A stretch of 36,444 nt of DNA from Nautilia profundicola AmH (lineage in GTDB: Bacteria; Campylobacterota; Campylobacteria; Campylobacterales; Nautiliaceae). The translations under genes and the position numbers were made by a program. The stretch is taken from contig NC_012115.1 in assembly GCF_000021725.1 (NCBI RefSeq), positions 1,640,001 to 1,676,444 of the forward strand, given 5' to 3'. Shown one piece after another: positions 24,039 through 32,478 of the stretch (positions within the stretch are counted from its first letter, which is position 1; every line of letters starts with the position of its first letter). Below the pieces are notes generated by a model. It saw only the letters and a list, made by a program, of their open reading frames with translations. It did not search any database and was not told the origin of the DNA.

Positions 24039-24599
24039 ATGAAAAATATAAAAATAATATCTGCAGGGAAAACAGAATTATTTGATTTTGCAGAACCTAT
24101 AGGAATTGGATTAATTAATTCGGCAATAAATTTAACAAGAATATGTTTATTTGACAAACCAGATTATTTAATTTTTATTGGAACTGCAGGAAGTTATGGA
24201 AAAAAAAATATATTTGACATTGTTGAAACAACTAGTGCATCTAATATCGAACAATGCTTTGTTGAAAAAAACTGCTATACGCCATTAGATAACATCATAA
24301 GTTTTTCAAATGATGTTTCCCGTGAAACAATAGTAAATTCTTCAAACTATATTACAACAAATGCAGAAGTGGCGAAAAAATATTTAAAACTAAACATTGA
24401 TATTGAAAATATGGAGTTTTACAGTGTTATGAGCGTGGCTAAAGAATTTGAAATACCAACTCTTGGAATTTTTGTAGTTACGAATTACTGCAATAATAAC
24501 GCACATGAAGATTACATAACAAATATATCAAAAGCAAAAGATCTTTTAATACAAAGATTGATAGATAAAAGAATAATAATAAAGGAAAAAAATGGATAA
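24039..24599 (+). CDS. PNP/MTAN-family nucleoside phosphorylase-like protein
   Basis: A 186-residue protein of the PNP_UDP_1 fold, shorter than MTAN (about 230). The phosphate/ribose loop is [15 protein letters not shown] (about 42-56) and the ribose-binding Met-Glu is in [24 protein letters not shown] (about 121-144). The usual catalytic Asp (SDxA in nucleosidases) is replaced by Asn in [14 protein letters not shown], as in some phosphorylases. It may cleave a purine nucleoside; specificity is not readable from sequence. Its ribosome site is AAAGG, it overlaps rlmN by 8 bp, and a parS-like site lies within it. Confidence 0.8.
   Translation: MKNIKIISAGKTELFDFAEPIGIGLINSAINLTRICLFDKPDYLIFIGTAGSYGKKNIFDIVETTSASNIEQCFVEKNCYTPLDNIISFSNDVSRETIVNSSNYITTNAEVAKKYLKLNIDIENMEFYSVMSVAKEFEIPTLGIFVVTNYCNNNAHEDYITNISKAKDLLIQRLIDKRIIIKEKNG
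24314..24329. other. parS-like site (15/16), inside the phosphorylase-like gene
   Basis: TGTTTCCCGTGAAACA differs from the consensus parS at one position. It is 303 bp from the 24011 site (start to start). There it encodes DVSRET in the protein. Confidence 0.75.
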
Positions 24600-25656
24600 A
24601 AAAATCTTTATGGATTATCTTCCGGAAGAATTGATGGAGTTTGGTATCCAGCCGAAATTCAGAACAAAGCAGCTGTATCAATGGGTATACAGAAAGTACG
24701 TAGATGATTTTGAAGAGATGAAAAACATACCAAAAGATCTAAAAGCAAAATTAAAAAAAGAATTTATAATTAATCCATTAGAACTCATAAACCATGAAAT
24801 AGCAACAGACGGAACTGAAAAATTTTTATTTAAAATGCACGATAACCATACGGTTGAGACAGTACTTATTAAAATGAAAGATGAAGAGATTAAAGATGGT
24901 AAAATTAAAGAAGCCAAATATACAGTTTGTGTTTCTACACAGGTTGGCTGTAAAGTGGGATGTGCTTTTTGTCTGACAGCAAAAGGGGGATTTGTAAGAA
25001 ATCTAAGTGCCGGAGAGATTGTAGCACAGGTGTGGTGGATGAAAAAATTTAAGAACTTTGATGAAAACAAAGCATTAAATGTAGTATATATGGGAATGGG
25101 TGAACCACTTGATAATTACGATGCGTTAGTTAAAGCTATTAAAATTCTCGCAAATCCAGACGGTATGAATATATCCCCAAGAAGACAGACCGTATCCACT
25201 TCAGGAATTGCACCAAAAATTAAAAGATTAGGAAATGAAAACTTAGGTGTAAATTTAGCTATTTCATTACATGCGGTGGATGATGAATTAAGAGAGCAGT
25301 TGATTCCTCTGAACAAAGCATACAACATCGAAAGTGTAATAGATGCAATCAGAGAATTTCCAATTGATAAAAGAAAAAAAGTAATGTTTGAATATCTTGT
25401 AATAAAAGACGTTAACGACGATATAGAATCTGCAAAAAAACTCGTAAAACTGTTAAACGGGATTCCAAGTAAAGTTAACTTAATATATTTCAACCCATAT
25501 CCGGGAACAAATTTCAAAAGACCGGATGATGCAACTATGAAAAAGTTTCAGGATTATCTGATCAACAAAGGGATAATGTGTACAATCAGAAAAAGTAAAG
25601 GCATGGATATTTCAGCAGCATGCGGGCAGTTAAGAGAAAAAGAAATCAATAAGTAA
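24592..25656 (+). CDS. rlmN: 23S rRNA/tRNA adenine C2-methyltransferase
   Basis: Radical SAM methyltransferase that makes 2-methyladenosine at A2503 of 23S rRNA and A37 of some tRNAs. At 354 residues it has usual length. The cluster motif C-x3-C-x2-C is in [19 protein letters not shown] (about 119-137). The catalytic C-terminal Cys lies in [16 protein letters not shown] (about 335-350), with the partner Cys at [23 protein letters not shown] is a family signature. It overlaps the phosphorylase-like gene by 8 bp and precedes the DUF3343 gene by 9 bp. Confidence 0.96.
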   Translation: MDKKIFMDYLPEELMEFGIQPKFRTKQLYQWVYRKYVDDFEEMKNIPKDLKAKLKKEFIINPLELINHEIATDGTEKFLFKMHDNHTVETVLIKMKDEEIKDGKIKEAKYTVCVSTQVGCKVGCAFCLTAKGGFVRNLSAGEIVAQVWWMKKFKNFDENKALNVVYMGMGEPLDNYDALVKAIKILANPDGMNISPRRQTVSTSGIAPKIKRLGNENLGVNLAISLHAVDDELREQLIPLNKAYNIESVIDAIREFPIDKRKKVMFEYLVIKDVNDDIESAKKLVKLLNGIPSKVNLIYFNPYPGTNFKRPDDATMKKFQDYLINKGIMCTIRKSKGMDISAACGQLREKEINK

Positions 25657-25665
25657 GGAAATAAA

Positions 25666-26001
25666 ATGGCGGAAATTAAATATTTACCAGCGGGAATAAG
25701 ACTACATTTAAAAGAAATAATTTACAAATTTACAGATGATTTAAGCACTTATTATTATTTTCATTTTGAAGATATACCGACTGGACTTAAAGCGGAAAAA
25801 ATTTTAAAACAATATAATATAAAATCAATACCTACTCCTGATGAGATATTTGAAGACTGTGGAGTATCTATTCTTACAAAAGAAAAAGAAAAAATAAAAG
25901 AGATACTGAAAAAAGAAAATATTGATTTTGAAATCTGGATTTATGAAAACGGTTTTAAAAAAATAGAAGGAAATATTGAAAATAAATCTTGTAAGATTTA
26001 A
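25666..26001 (+). CDS. DUF3343 domain protein (putative Se/S carrier-like)
   Basis: A 111-residue protein. Residues about 30-100 match the DUF3343 pattern: YYYFHFEDIPTGLKAEKILK, then IKSIPTPDEIFEDCGVSILT with the single conserved Cys (C65) in a DCG context, ending EIWIYENGFKKIEG. The family is proposed to carry selenium or sulfur and often sits near selenium or Fe-S genes; here the neighbour is rlmN. A second Cys is near the C-terminus (KSCKI). The stop overlaps the convergent SurA-like gene by 4 bp. Confidence 0.8.
   Translation: MAEIKYLPAGIRLHLKEIIYKFTDDLSTYYYFHFEDIPTGLKAEKILKQYNIKSIPTPDEIFEDCGVSILTKEKEKIKEILKKENIDFEIWIYENGFKKIEGNIENKSCKI
25984..25999. terminator. Possible weak bidirectional terminator at a convergent junction
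   Basis: The inverted repeat AAATCTT-GT-AAGATTT spans the overlapping stop codons of the DUF3343 and SurA-like genes. The stem is AT-rich and only short T runs flank it, so termination is plausible but weak. Confidence 0.35.
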
Positions 26002-26810
26002 TTATAAAACTTTATATAAGCCCTGTTTTTTAATTTATTAAAATAGTCTTTCAAAATCATTTCCCTCTTCTGAGCAGCCAATTTATTCGCTATTGCATTT
26101 TTTACCTTTTCAAAAGGTATATAAACACTTCCGTCTTTTCTCGCCACATAATACATACTGTAAGCCAAACCGTCATTAATTATTGGCGTAAATTCCCCTA
26201 CTTTCGTCTGTTTAAATAAAAATAACAGTCCCAAAGGAAGCTCGTTATAACTGTAAACTTTAGTTTCAGTTTTTACATTAGCATTTGCTAATGGATTCTT
26301 TTTAATCTCATTTAAACTTTTTTTATTATTTGCTGTATATTTTGTTACTTGAACAGTAGAAAAGATTTTGAACTGATCTTTATTATTTTCATAAAAATTT
26401 TTCAGCTCATCTTGTGATATTTTAAGTTTCGTTTGCACAATCTGATTAAATAATTTTTCTTTTAATAAATCATCCTTTATTTTATTTCTCAATTGTTGAT
26501 ATTGCCCTTTTTGCATTAAAATATTTTTAAATTCGAAAAGGCTTAAACCGTTTTGTTTAGCAATTTTTTCCATTGCGTTTTCAATTTCAAAATCATCTAC
26601 GTCAATACCTCTTTTTTGAATTTCACTTTGAATCAATTTCTGATCTAAAAGATATTGAAGAGCTTTATCTTTAGAAATTTTAAGACTTGAAGCAAGTTTA
26701 TCAACTTCATATGATGTTATTGGAATATTGTTAACTGTTGCGATTATTTTATCAATTACTTCAGAATGTAATGATATAATTAAACTTAAAACAAATAATA
26801 TTTTTTTCAT
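25998..26810 (-). CDS. SurA/PEB4-like periplasmic peptidyl-prolyl isomerase-chaperone
   Basis: A 270-residue exported protein with a signal peptide (KKILFVLSLIISLHS). An N-terminal SurA-type helical chaperone domain follows: VIDKIIATVNNIPITSYEVDK (about 18-38), LDQKLIQSEIQKRGIDVDDFEIENAMEKIA (about 55-84) and ISQDELKNFYENN. The C-terminal half resembles a parvulin (PpiC) domain (FSTVQVTKY...GEFTPIINDGLAYSMYYVARK), but I cannot confirm the active-site residues. It probably helps outer-membrane proteins fold, as PEB4 does in Campylobacter. It lies 9 bp downstream of the MarR-type gene in the same direction. Confidence 0.85.
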   Translation of the reverse strand: MKKILFVLSLIISLHSEVIDKIIATVNNIPITSYEVDKLASSLKISKDKALQYLLDQKLIQSEIQKRGIDVDDFEIENAMEKIAKQNGLSLFEFKNILMQKGQYQQLRNKIKDDLLKEKLFNQIVQTKLKISQDELKNFYENNKDQFKIFSTVQVTKYTANNKKSLNEIKKNPLANANVKTETKVYSYNELPLGLLFLFKQTKVGEFTPIINDGLAYSMYYVARKDGSVYIPFEKVKNAIANKLAAQKREMILKDYFNKLKNRAYIKFYN

Positions 26811-26819
26811 TTAAAACCT

Positions 26820-27236
26820 TTAAAATATTTCTCTTATTTTTTTTAATGTTTCCAACATATGTTTTATATCTTCTTCACCTACTTTTTCCATTATCATTTT
26901 ATGGTATTTTAGAGCAATTTCATCTGCTTTTTGAAGCATATCTTTTCCGTTTTTGGTTAATTTAATATAAAAAGATCTATTATTTATATTTTCTTTTTTT
27001 ATCAATTTTTTGCTGCCAAGCGATTTTATAATTCTTGTTATAGTAGCTTTATCTCTATTTAAAAGTTCGGAAATTTGTGTAGGAGTGAGTTTTTTTGCTT
27101 CAGAAACCAACTTTAAAACTCCATATTGTTCAGAACTTAAATCGAAATTCTTAATTTCTCTATTGAAATTTTTCCTAAGCAAATTTAAAGTAGTAGTTAA
27201 TGCATAACCTACTGATGTTTCTTTATTATATTGCAT
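26820..27236 (-). CDS. MarR-family transcriptional regulator
   Basis: A winged-helix dimeric regulator of 138 residues. The recognition region is KLTPTQISELLNRDKATITRIIKSLGSKKLIKKE (about 49-82), with the wing NINNRSFYIKLTKNGKDML. The N- and C-terminal helices are typical for dimerisation. The ligand is unknown. No cysteines are present, so it is not a classical thiol-based OhrR-type sensor, although tpx lies just upstream. A palindrome over its own -10 suggests autorepression. Confidence 0.92.
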   Translation of the reverse strand: MQYNKETSVGYALTTTLNLLRKNFNREIKNFDLSSEQYGVLKLVSEAKKLTPTQISELLNRDKATITRIIKSLGSKKLIKKENINNRSFYIKLTKNGKDMLQKADEIALKYHKMIMEKVGEEDIKHMLETLKKIREIF

Positions 27237-27257
27237 GAAAATCCTTTCAATTGATTA

Positions 27258-27290
27258 TGCAATTATTGCAAGTGTAATAAATTAAGTCAA
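27258..27290 (-). promoter_or_regulatory. MarR-gene promoter with palindromic operator
   Basis: On the minus strand TTGACT (27290-27285), a 17-bp spacer and AATAAT (27267-27262) form a promoter. A perfect palindrome TGCAAT-T-ATTGCA (27258-27270) covers the -10, a typical autorepression layout. Confidence 0.6.
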
Positions 27291-27346
27291 GTAAATAAAT
27301 TAAGTTTAAAAAAGTAGATTGATAATGAAAAGGAGAGAGGAAAAAA

Positions 27347-27865
27347 TTATTTAGCTGCCGCTTCTTTTAAAGCAGCAAGTGCAGCTTCATAATCAGGCTC
27401 AGCAGTAATTTCTTCTACCAATTCTTTGTAAACAACTTTTCCGTCTTTTCCAATTACAAAAATTGCTCTCGCACTTAGTCCTCTAAGCGGTCCTTCTGCA
27501 ATTAAAGTTCCGTATGCAGCTGAGAAACATTTATCTCTGAAGTCACTAAGTACCTGTAGGTTTTCAATTCCTTCAGTTGAACAGAATCTTTTTGCTGCAA
27601 ACGGTAAATCCATAGATACCACATATACAGTAGCACCTTCTACGTTAGCAGCCTGATTGTTGAATTTTGTTGTCTCCATTGCACATACAGGTGTATCAAG
27701 ACTTGGTACTGCAACAATAAGCTGAGCTTTATCCTGAGCTCCACCAATAGTTACTTCTTCTAAACCGCTGTTTGGTAATGTTACAACAGGTGCACTGTCA
27801 CCTACGTTTACTTGATTTCCGTATAACGCTACGTCGTTACCTTTTAATTTTGTTAATGTTGGCAT
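27347..27865 (-). CDS. tpx: Thiol peroxidase
   Basis: An atypical 2-Cys peroxiredoxin that reduces peroxides with thioredoxin; Tpx is known from both the periplasm and cytoplasm of various bacteria and no signal peptide is seen here. 172 residues. The peroxidatic Cys61 is in VPSLDTPVCAMET and the resolving Cys95 in FAAKRFCSTEGIENL, with the partner Arg in FRDKCFSAAYG. VGDSAPVVTLPN is the standard N-terminal stretch. The ribosome site is AAAAAGGA. A monocistronic look is likely, since the MarR-type gene downstream has its own promoter. Confidence 0.96.
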   Translation of the reverse strand: MPTLTKLKGNDVALYGNQVNVGDSAPVVTLPNSGLEEVTIGGAQDKAQLIVAVPSLDTPVCAMETTKFNNQAANVEGATVYVVSMDLPFAAKRFCSTEGIENLQVLSDFRDKCFSAAYGTLIAEGPLRGLSARAIFVIGKDGKVVYKELVEEITAEPDYEAALAALKEAAAK

Positions 27866-27948
27866 AATTAATCCTTTTTTTATTGAAGTATAACAGAAAA
27901 GAAAGAAATAAAAAAGAGTATTTTTATCTTTTATTAAAATATGTTACT

Positions 27949-28677
27949 TTATGTAACGTTAAATGTAGTGATAAAAGTGTTTTTTACTTTACCTTTGAAA
28001 TAAAGTCTGTTGTTTTTAAGTTTTATATGAAGTTCTTCGCCGCTTTTAGGGTAAACTGTTACTTCATTACCCACTAATCCCTGTTCACGCGCAAAAAGAA
28101 AACTCGCACACATTCCGGTACCGCAGGCAAGTGTCTCATCCTCAACACCTCTTTCATATGTACGTACGTATAAATTACCGTCTTTTACTTCGGCAACGTT
28201 TACGTTTGCATTATGTTCATATCTTAGTTTTCTGGCTTCTTCGATATTAAAACTATTAATATCATCAATTTTCACTAAATGTGGAACTCCGGTATCAAAC
28301 AGTTTCCATTCCCCTACTTCTTTGATTATTTTATGTTCGGTTAACTGCGACTCAACAATATCACCGTCAACCTCAGCTTCAATAACTCCTGCAATTGTCA
28401 AAAATTGCATTTTTTTTGGAGCCAATTCGTTAACATATGCATAATGAGCGGCCGCCCTGCTCCCGTTACCACACATTTCTGCTTCACTTCCGTCAGCATT
28501 GTAAAACTGCCATTCAAAATCATATTGTTCATGAGGAAGTATAACGATAAGTCCGTCAGCACCTACTCCGTTTTGTCTGTCACATAAAATCTTAGCTATT
28601 TCGCTCCTGTCTTTTTTCAAAAATGCGTGAAATATAACAAAATCATTTCCACTCGCACTATATTTGCTCACTACCAT
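27949..28677 (-). CDS. dapF: Diaminopimelate epimerase
   Basis: PLP-independent epimerase that converts LL- to meso-diaminopimelate for lysine and peptidoglycan. At 242 residues it is at the short end of the family. Both catalytic cysteines are in their motifs: ADGSEAEMCGNGSRAAAHY (about 60-78) and EDETLACGTGMCASF (about 178-192). The N-terminal [11 protein letters not shown] is standard. Its first 20 bp lie within the 3' end of the GGDEF-EAL gene, so translation is probably coupled to it. Confidence 0.96.
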   Translation of the reverse strand: MVVSKYSASGNDFVIFHAFLKKDRSEIAKILCDRQNGVGADGLIVILPHEQYDFEWQFYNADGSEAEMCGNGSRAAAHYAYVNELAPKKMQFLTIAGVIEAEVDGDIVESQLTEHKIIKEVGEWKLFDTGVPHLVKIDDINSFNIEEARKLRYEHNANVNVAEVKDGNLYVRTYERGVEDETLACGTGMCASFLFAREQGLVGNEVTVYPKSGEELHIKLKNNRLYFKGKVKNTFITTFNVT

Positions 28678-30718
28678 AAATAACCTTTAAATACTTTTCT
28701 TCAAAATGATTTTTATCAATAGGCATAGAATAATATTCGCCTTGAATAAAGTCACAGCCTTTATCTATTACAAACTGTCTTTGAATTTTAGTTTTGACAC
28801 CTTCAGCCACAACTTTTAAATCCAAGTTTTTCCCTAAATTAATAATTGCTTTCGTAATTATAACATCATCCCTATTATAAGGGATATCGGAAATGAAACT
28901 TTGATCGATTTTGATTTTATCTATTGGTAATTTTTTTAAATAAGCTAAAGAAGAATAACCAGTTCCAAAATCATCAACACTTATACTGATACCTAACTCT
29001 TTTATTAAGTTTAACATTTTTATTGAAATTTGAGGATTTTTCATAATACTTTCTTCTGTAATTTCAAGATTCAAAATACCTGGATTAATTTTATATTTAT
29101 TTATAATTTCTTTAATTTCAGAAAAAAAATCGTTCTTCTGAAGCTGACACATTGTTACATTCCATGAAAGAACACCGGGATTGTAACCTTTTTCATACCA
29201 ATGTTTATACGTTTTAACAGCCTCTTCAAACACATATAAATCTATTTTGTCAATTAATCCTAATTCAATAGCATAAGGTATAAATTTTTCAGGGTATAAA
29301 AATCCTTTATCAGGGTGATTCCAACGTACTAATACTTCACTGCCATATAAATATTCAAATTTATCAAACTGGGGCTGAAAATAAATCTCAAACTCTTTAT
29401 TTTTAAGACCCTGCATAATTTCTTGTTTTAAAGAAAGATAATCTTCAGCTTTTTTATTATAATCAATATTATAAAAATTAAACCTATCTTTTCCGTCGTT
29501 TTTGGACTGATACATTGCTATGTCGGCATAAATAATAAGTTTGTCCAAATCTTCCCCATTATCAGGATAAATACTTATTCCTATACTACCGGTTACATAG
29601 TATTTCTTACTGTTTATTTCAATTTCTTTTTTAATTTCTTCTAAAATTCTTTGGGTATAGATAATTACATCTTCAATGCTATGGATATCTTTTAATAAAA
29701 CTAAAAATTCATCTCCACCAAACCTTGAAACTACATCTGTTTTTCGTACACTTTTTTTAAGTCTTTCTGCCAATATTTTTAAAACTTTATCACCTACTTT
29801 ATGCCCATCAGTATCATTAATTTGTTTAAAATAGTCTATATCAATAAACAAAACCGCAAATTTTTTATTATTTCTTATAGAATCATAATAAGCATCTTTT
29901 AATTTCTGCATAAAACATTCTCTGTTACAAAGACCTGTAAGGGCATCGAAATTAGCCCTTATAAACAGTTTATGTTTTTCCGATTGAATAGTTTTATCGT
30001 ATACTCTAAAAAGTTTGTTTACTATTATAGAAAGTAAGTACATAATAAACATAGTTATTATCATAGATATAAAAGAGACTAAGAGAATTATTTTAATAAC
30101 ATCATTTAAAAGTTCTTTTTGTTTCTGTTTTTTTGCTATTAAATTCTTATCAAGATAATTCAAATATATTCCGGTTCCTATAACTAAGTCTAAAGGTTTA
30201 TAATATTTTACATATGATATTTTTTCCATAGATTTTTTATTGGGAAAATAAGCCGCATATTTAACAAAAGTCCCTTCAGGATGTTTTAAAGCCGCATTTA
30301 TTATCATTTGAACGATTTTTTGGCCATTTCTTTCAATATTCCATCTATTTTGACCTATAAAAGCATGATTTATATGATAAATCGTATTTCCTTTAGAATC
30401 AAATATAAATATATACCCGTTATCCGGCCATCTGAATTTATCCATTACATTTCTTATAAGTAAAACAGTATTATTTTTATCTAAAGTATGATTTTTATAT
30501 AACGCATCAATTACATTAAACGTTAAATCAATTCTTTGTTTAGTTGTATATTTTAAGTTTTTAAAAAATTCTTCTTCAGTCTGTTTAAGTTCTTTCTCGA
30601 AAGTATGTTTTATCGTATAAATTGTTCCGATGCTAATTAATATAATAGAAATTAAAACCGAAATTACCGGTAAGGCTATTATTAGCTTCGGTATAAGTTT
30701 CGATTTGTTTTTATGCAT
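28658..30718 (-). CDS. Membrane Cache-GGDEF-EAL c-di-GMP enzyme
   Basis: A 686-residue inner-membrane signalling protein. Transmembrane helices at about 10-32 and 207-235 flank a periplasmic Cache-type sensor ([19 protein letters not shown]..., [17 protein letters not shown]). The cytosolic GGDEF domain has an intact RFGGDEF (332-338) and an inhibitory I-site R-K-T-D five residues before GGDEF. The EAL domain reads EVL (461-463) but keeps [25 protein letters not shown] and VAEGVKT, so both synthesis and hydrolysis of c-di-GMP are possible. It overlaps dapF by 20 bp and diverges from kdsA. Confidence 0.92.
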   Translation of the reverse strand: MHKNKSKLIPKLIIALPVISVLISIILISIGTIYTIKHTFEKELKQTEEEFFKNLKYTTKQRIDLTFNVIDALYKNHTLDKNNTVLLIRNVMDKFRWPDNGYIFIFDSKGNTIYHINHAFIGQNRWNIERNGQKIVQMIINAALKHPEGTFVKYAAYFPNKKSMEKISYVKYYKPLDLVIGTGIYLNYLDKNLIAKKQKQKELLNDVIKIILLVSFISMIITMFIMYLLSIIVNKLFRVYDKTIQSEKHKLFIRANFDALTGLCNRECFMQKLKDAYYDSIRNNKKFAVLFIDIDYFKQINDTDGHKVGDKVLKILAERLKKSVRKTDVVSRFGGDEFLVLLKDIHSIEDVIIYTQRILEEIKKEIEINSKKYYVTGSIGISIYPDNGEDLDKLIIYADIAMYQSKNDGKDRFNFYNIDYNKKAEDYLSLKQEIMQGLKNKEFEIYFQPQFDKFEYLYGSEVLVRWNHPDKGFLYPEKFIPYAIELGLIDKIDLYVFEEAVKTYKHWYEKGYNPGVLSWNVTMCQLQKNDFFSEIKEIINKYKINPGILNLEITEESIMKNPQISIKMLNLIKELGISISVDDFGTGYSSLAYLKKLPIDKIKIDQSFISDIPYNRDDVIITKAIINLGKNLDLKVVAEGVKTKIQRQFVIDKGCDFIQGEYYSMPIDKNHFEEKYLKVIYGSEQI

Positions 30719-30742
30719 TTTTCCAATCTTTCTTTTTCAAGT

Positions 30743-30783
30743 ATTATAGCATTAAATGTTAAATTAAAAATATCTGATATAAT
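30743..30783. promoter_or_regulatory. Divergent -10 elements between the GGDEF-EAL gene and kdsA
   Basis: On the minus strand TGCTATAAT (an extended -10; hexamer 30748-30743) points to the GGDEF-EAL gene. On the plus strand TATAAT at 30778-30783 points to kdsA, 25 bp before its ATG. Neither has a clear -35. Confidence 0.5.
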
Positions 30784-30808
30784 TTTAATAAAAATCAAAA
30801 GGTTAAAA

Positions 30809-31594
30809 ATGATATTGATTGCCGGGCCATGTGTTATCGAAAGCAGGGAACAGATTTTCAAAATTGCAGAATATTTAAAACCGTACAATGAAAAATACGA
30901 TTTTTATTTCAAAGCAAGTTACGACAAAGCAAACAGAACATCATTAAACAGTTACAGAGGCCCTGGGATTGATAAAGGTTTGGAAATATTAAATGAAGTA
31001 AAAGAAAAATTCGGTTACAAACTTTTAACAGACGTACATGAAACATGGCAAGTTAAAAAAGCCGCTGAGGTAGTAGACGTACTTCAGATTCCGGCATTTT
31101 TGTGCAGACAGACTGATCTTTTGGTGGAAGCTGCAAAAACAGATAAAGTAGTAAATATTAAAAAAGGGCAGTTTATGAATCCTGCCGATATGAAATATTC
31201 GGTTCTTAAAGTGTTACAAACAAGAGGATGTAACGAAGCAACTTACGAAAACTCCCTAAAACACAAAGTGTGGCTTACTGAAAGAGGTACGACGTTCGGA
31301 TACGGAAACCTTGTAGTAGATATGAGAAGTCTTTATATAATGAGAGAATATGCTCCTGTAATTTTCGACGCAACACATGCGGTTCAGATGCCTGGCGGAG
31401 CAGGAGGCAAAAGCAGTGGAAAAAGAGAATACGTACCTGTTTTAAGCCGTGCGGCTGCTGCTGTAGGTATAGACGGATTTTTCTTTGAAACACACTATAA
31501 TCCGGATGAAGCATTAAGTGACGGTCCTAATATGATAACTCCGGAAACTTTGGAAAAAACGCTTAAAGAAATAGATTGTATAAATAAATGCTAA
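30809..31594 (+). CDS. kdsA: 3-deoxy-8-phosphooctulonate (KDO-8-P) synthase
   Basis: Condenses phosphoenolpyruvate with arabinose 5-phosphate for lipopolysaccharide KDO. ATG 30809 (261 residues) is chosen because AAAAGG lies 6 nt upstream and the conserved [12 protein letters not shown] begins there. Motifs are [12 protein letters not shown], the PEP-binding [34 protein letters not shown] and [12 protein letters not shown]. The Cys in IAGPC and the FDATHA context are compatible with a metal-dependent form, but I cannot assign this firmly. ribH follows 9 bp later. Confidence 0.96.
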   Translation: MILIAGPCVIESREQIFKIAEYLKPYNEKYDFYFKASYDKANRTSLNSYRGPGIDKGLEILNEVKEKFGYKLLTDVHETWQVKKAAEVVDVLQIPAFLCRQTDLLVEAAKTDKVVNIKKGQFMNPADMKYSVLKVLQTRGCNEATYENSLKHKVWLTERGTTFGYGNLVVDMRSLYIMREYAPVIFDATHAVQMPGGAGGKSSGKREYVPVLSRAAAAVGIDGFFFETHYNPDEALSDGPNMITPETLEKTLKEIDCINKC

Positions 31595-31603
31595 GGAGAA
31601 CTA

Positions 31604-32068
31604 ATGAAAACGATAGAAGGTAATTTACAATTAAAAGGAAATGAAAAAATAGCTATTATTGCAAGCAGATTTAATCACTTAATTACAGATAGATTGGTAG
31701 AAGGTGCAAAAGATGCATTTTTAAGAAACGGTGGTAAAGAAGAAAATATTGAGCTTATTTTGGTTCCTGGAGCATTTGAACTTCCTTTCGGGCTAAAAAG
31801 AGCTATAAAAACAGGCAAATATGACGGGATTGTTTGTGTCGGAGCGGTGATTAGAGGAGCTACACCTCATTTTGATTATGTAGCTGCTGAAGCCACAAAA
31901 GGTATAGCAAATACCACTCTTCAGGCTGATATTCCGGTTACATTCGGCCTTTTGACTACTGATACTATAGAGCAAGCAATTGAAAGAGCCGGAACAAAAG
32001 CCGGAAACAAAGGTTTCGAGGCAATGCTCGGTTTAATAGAAATGATTAATTTATATAAGGAACTTTAA
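31604..32068 (+). CDS. ribH: 6,7-dimethyl-8-ribityllumazine synthase
   Basis: The penultimate enzyme of riboflavin synthesis; it usually assembles as an icosahedral or pentameric shell. 154 residues. [18 protein letters not shown] (about 19-36), [15 protein letters not shown] (about 53-67), [24 protein letters not shown] with the catalytic His (about 78-101) and [26 protein letters not shown] (about 111-136) are all intact. It sits between kdsA and nusB; its stop overlaps the nusB ATG by one base. Confidence 0.97.
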   Translation: MKTIEGNLQLKGNEKIAIIASRFNHLITDRLVEGAKDAFLRNGGKEENIELILVPGAFELPFGLKRAIKTGKYDGIVCVGAVIRGATPHFDYVAAEATKGIANTTLQADIPVTFGLLTTDTIEQAIERAGTKAGNKGFEAMLGLIEMINLYKEL

Positions 32069-32478
32069 TGGCTACTATAACACACGCAAGAGAAGCGGTA
32101 ATTCAAACCCTTTATGCACAAGAAATGGGAAATGATCAGGCAATTGAACAGTTTGATGAAATATTAAAAGATAAAAAAGTCAAAGGTTCAAAAGCTGAAT
32201 TTGCAAAAAAACTTTTAAAAGGCGTATCAGAACATATTGACAAAATTGACGAAATAATAAAAAATCATCTTATTGACTGGGATTTCGAAAGGCTTGATAA
32301 AGTTGACAAACAAATCTTAAGAGTGGGTATTTATGAAATACTGTATACTGACACTCCTTATCAAATTGTTATAGATGAAGCAGTAAAAATTGCTAAAAAT
32401 TTCTCCGAAGATAAAGCCAAAAGTTTTATAAACGGAATTCTTGATAGAGTTGCCAAGGAAAAAATGAGTAATGAGTAA
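32068..32478 (+). CDS. nusB: Transcription antitermination factor NusB
   Basis: An all-helical factor that with NusE (S10) binds boxA RNA in rRNA antitermination complexes. 136 residues. Typical stretches are AREAVIQTLYAQEMGN (about 7-22), DWDFERLDKVDKQILRVGIYEILY (about 69-92) and TPYQIVIDEAVKIAKNFSEDKAKSFINGILDRV. It overlaps ribH by one base and the next gene by 8 bp, so the downstream signalling gene is translated from the same message. Confidence 0.95.
   Translation: MATITHAREAVIQTLYAQEMGNDQAIEQFDEILKDKKVKGSKAEFAKKLLKGVSEHIDKIDEIIKNHLIDWDFERLDKVDKQILRVGIYEILYTDTPYQIVIDEAVKIAKNFSEDKAKSFINGILDRVAKEKMSNE

Noticed and set aside
27943-27957. GTTAC-TTTAT-GTAAC hairpin at the dapF stop as a terminator
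   Set aside because: The stem is only 5 bp and AT-rich, and no clean T run follows on the minus strand; too weak to call.
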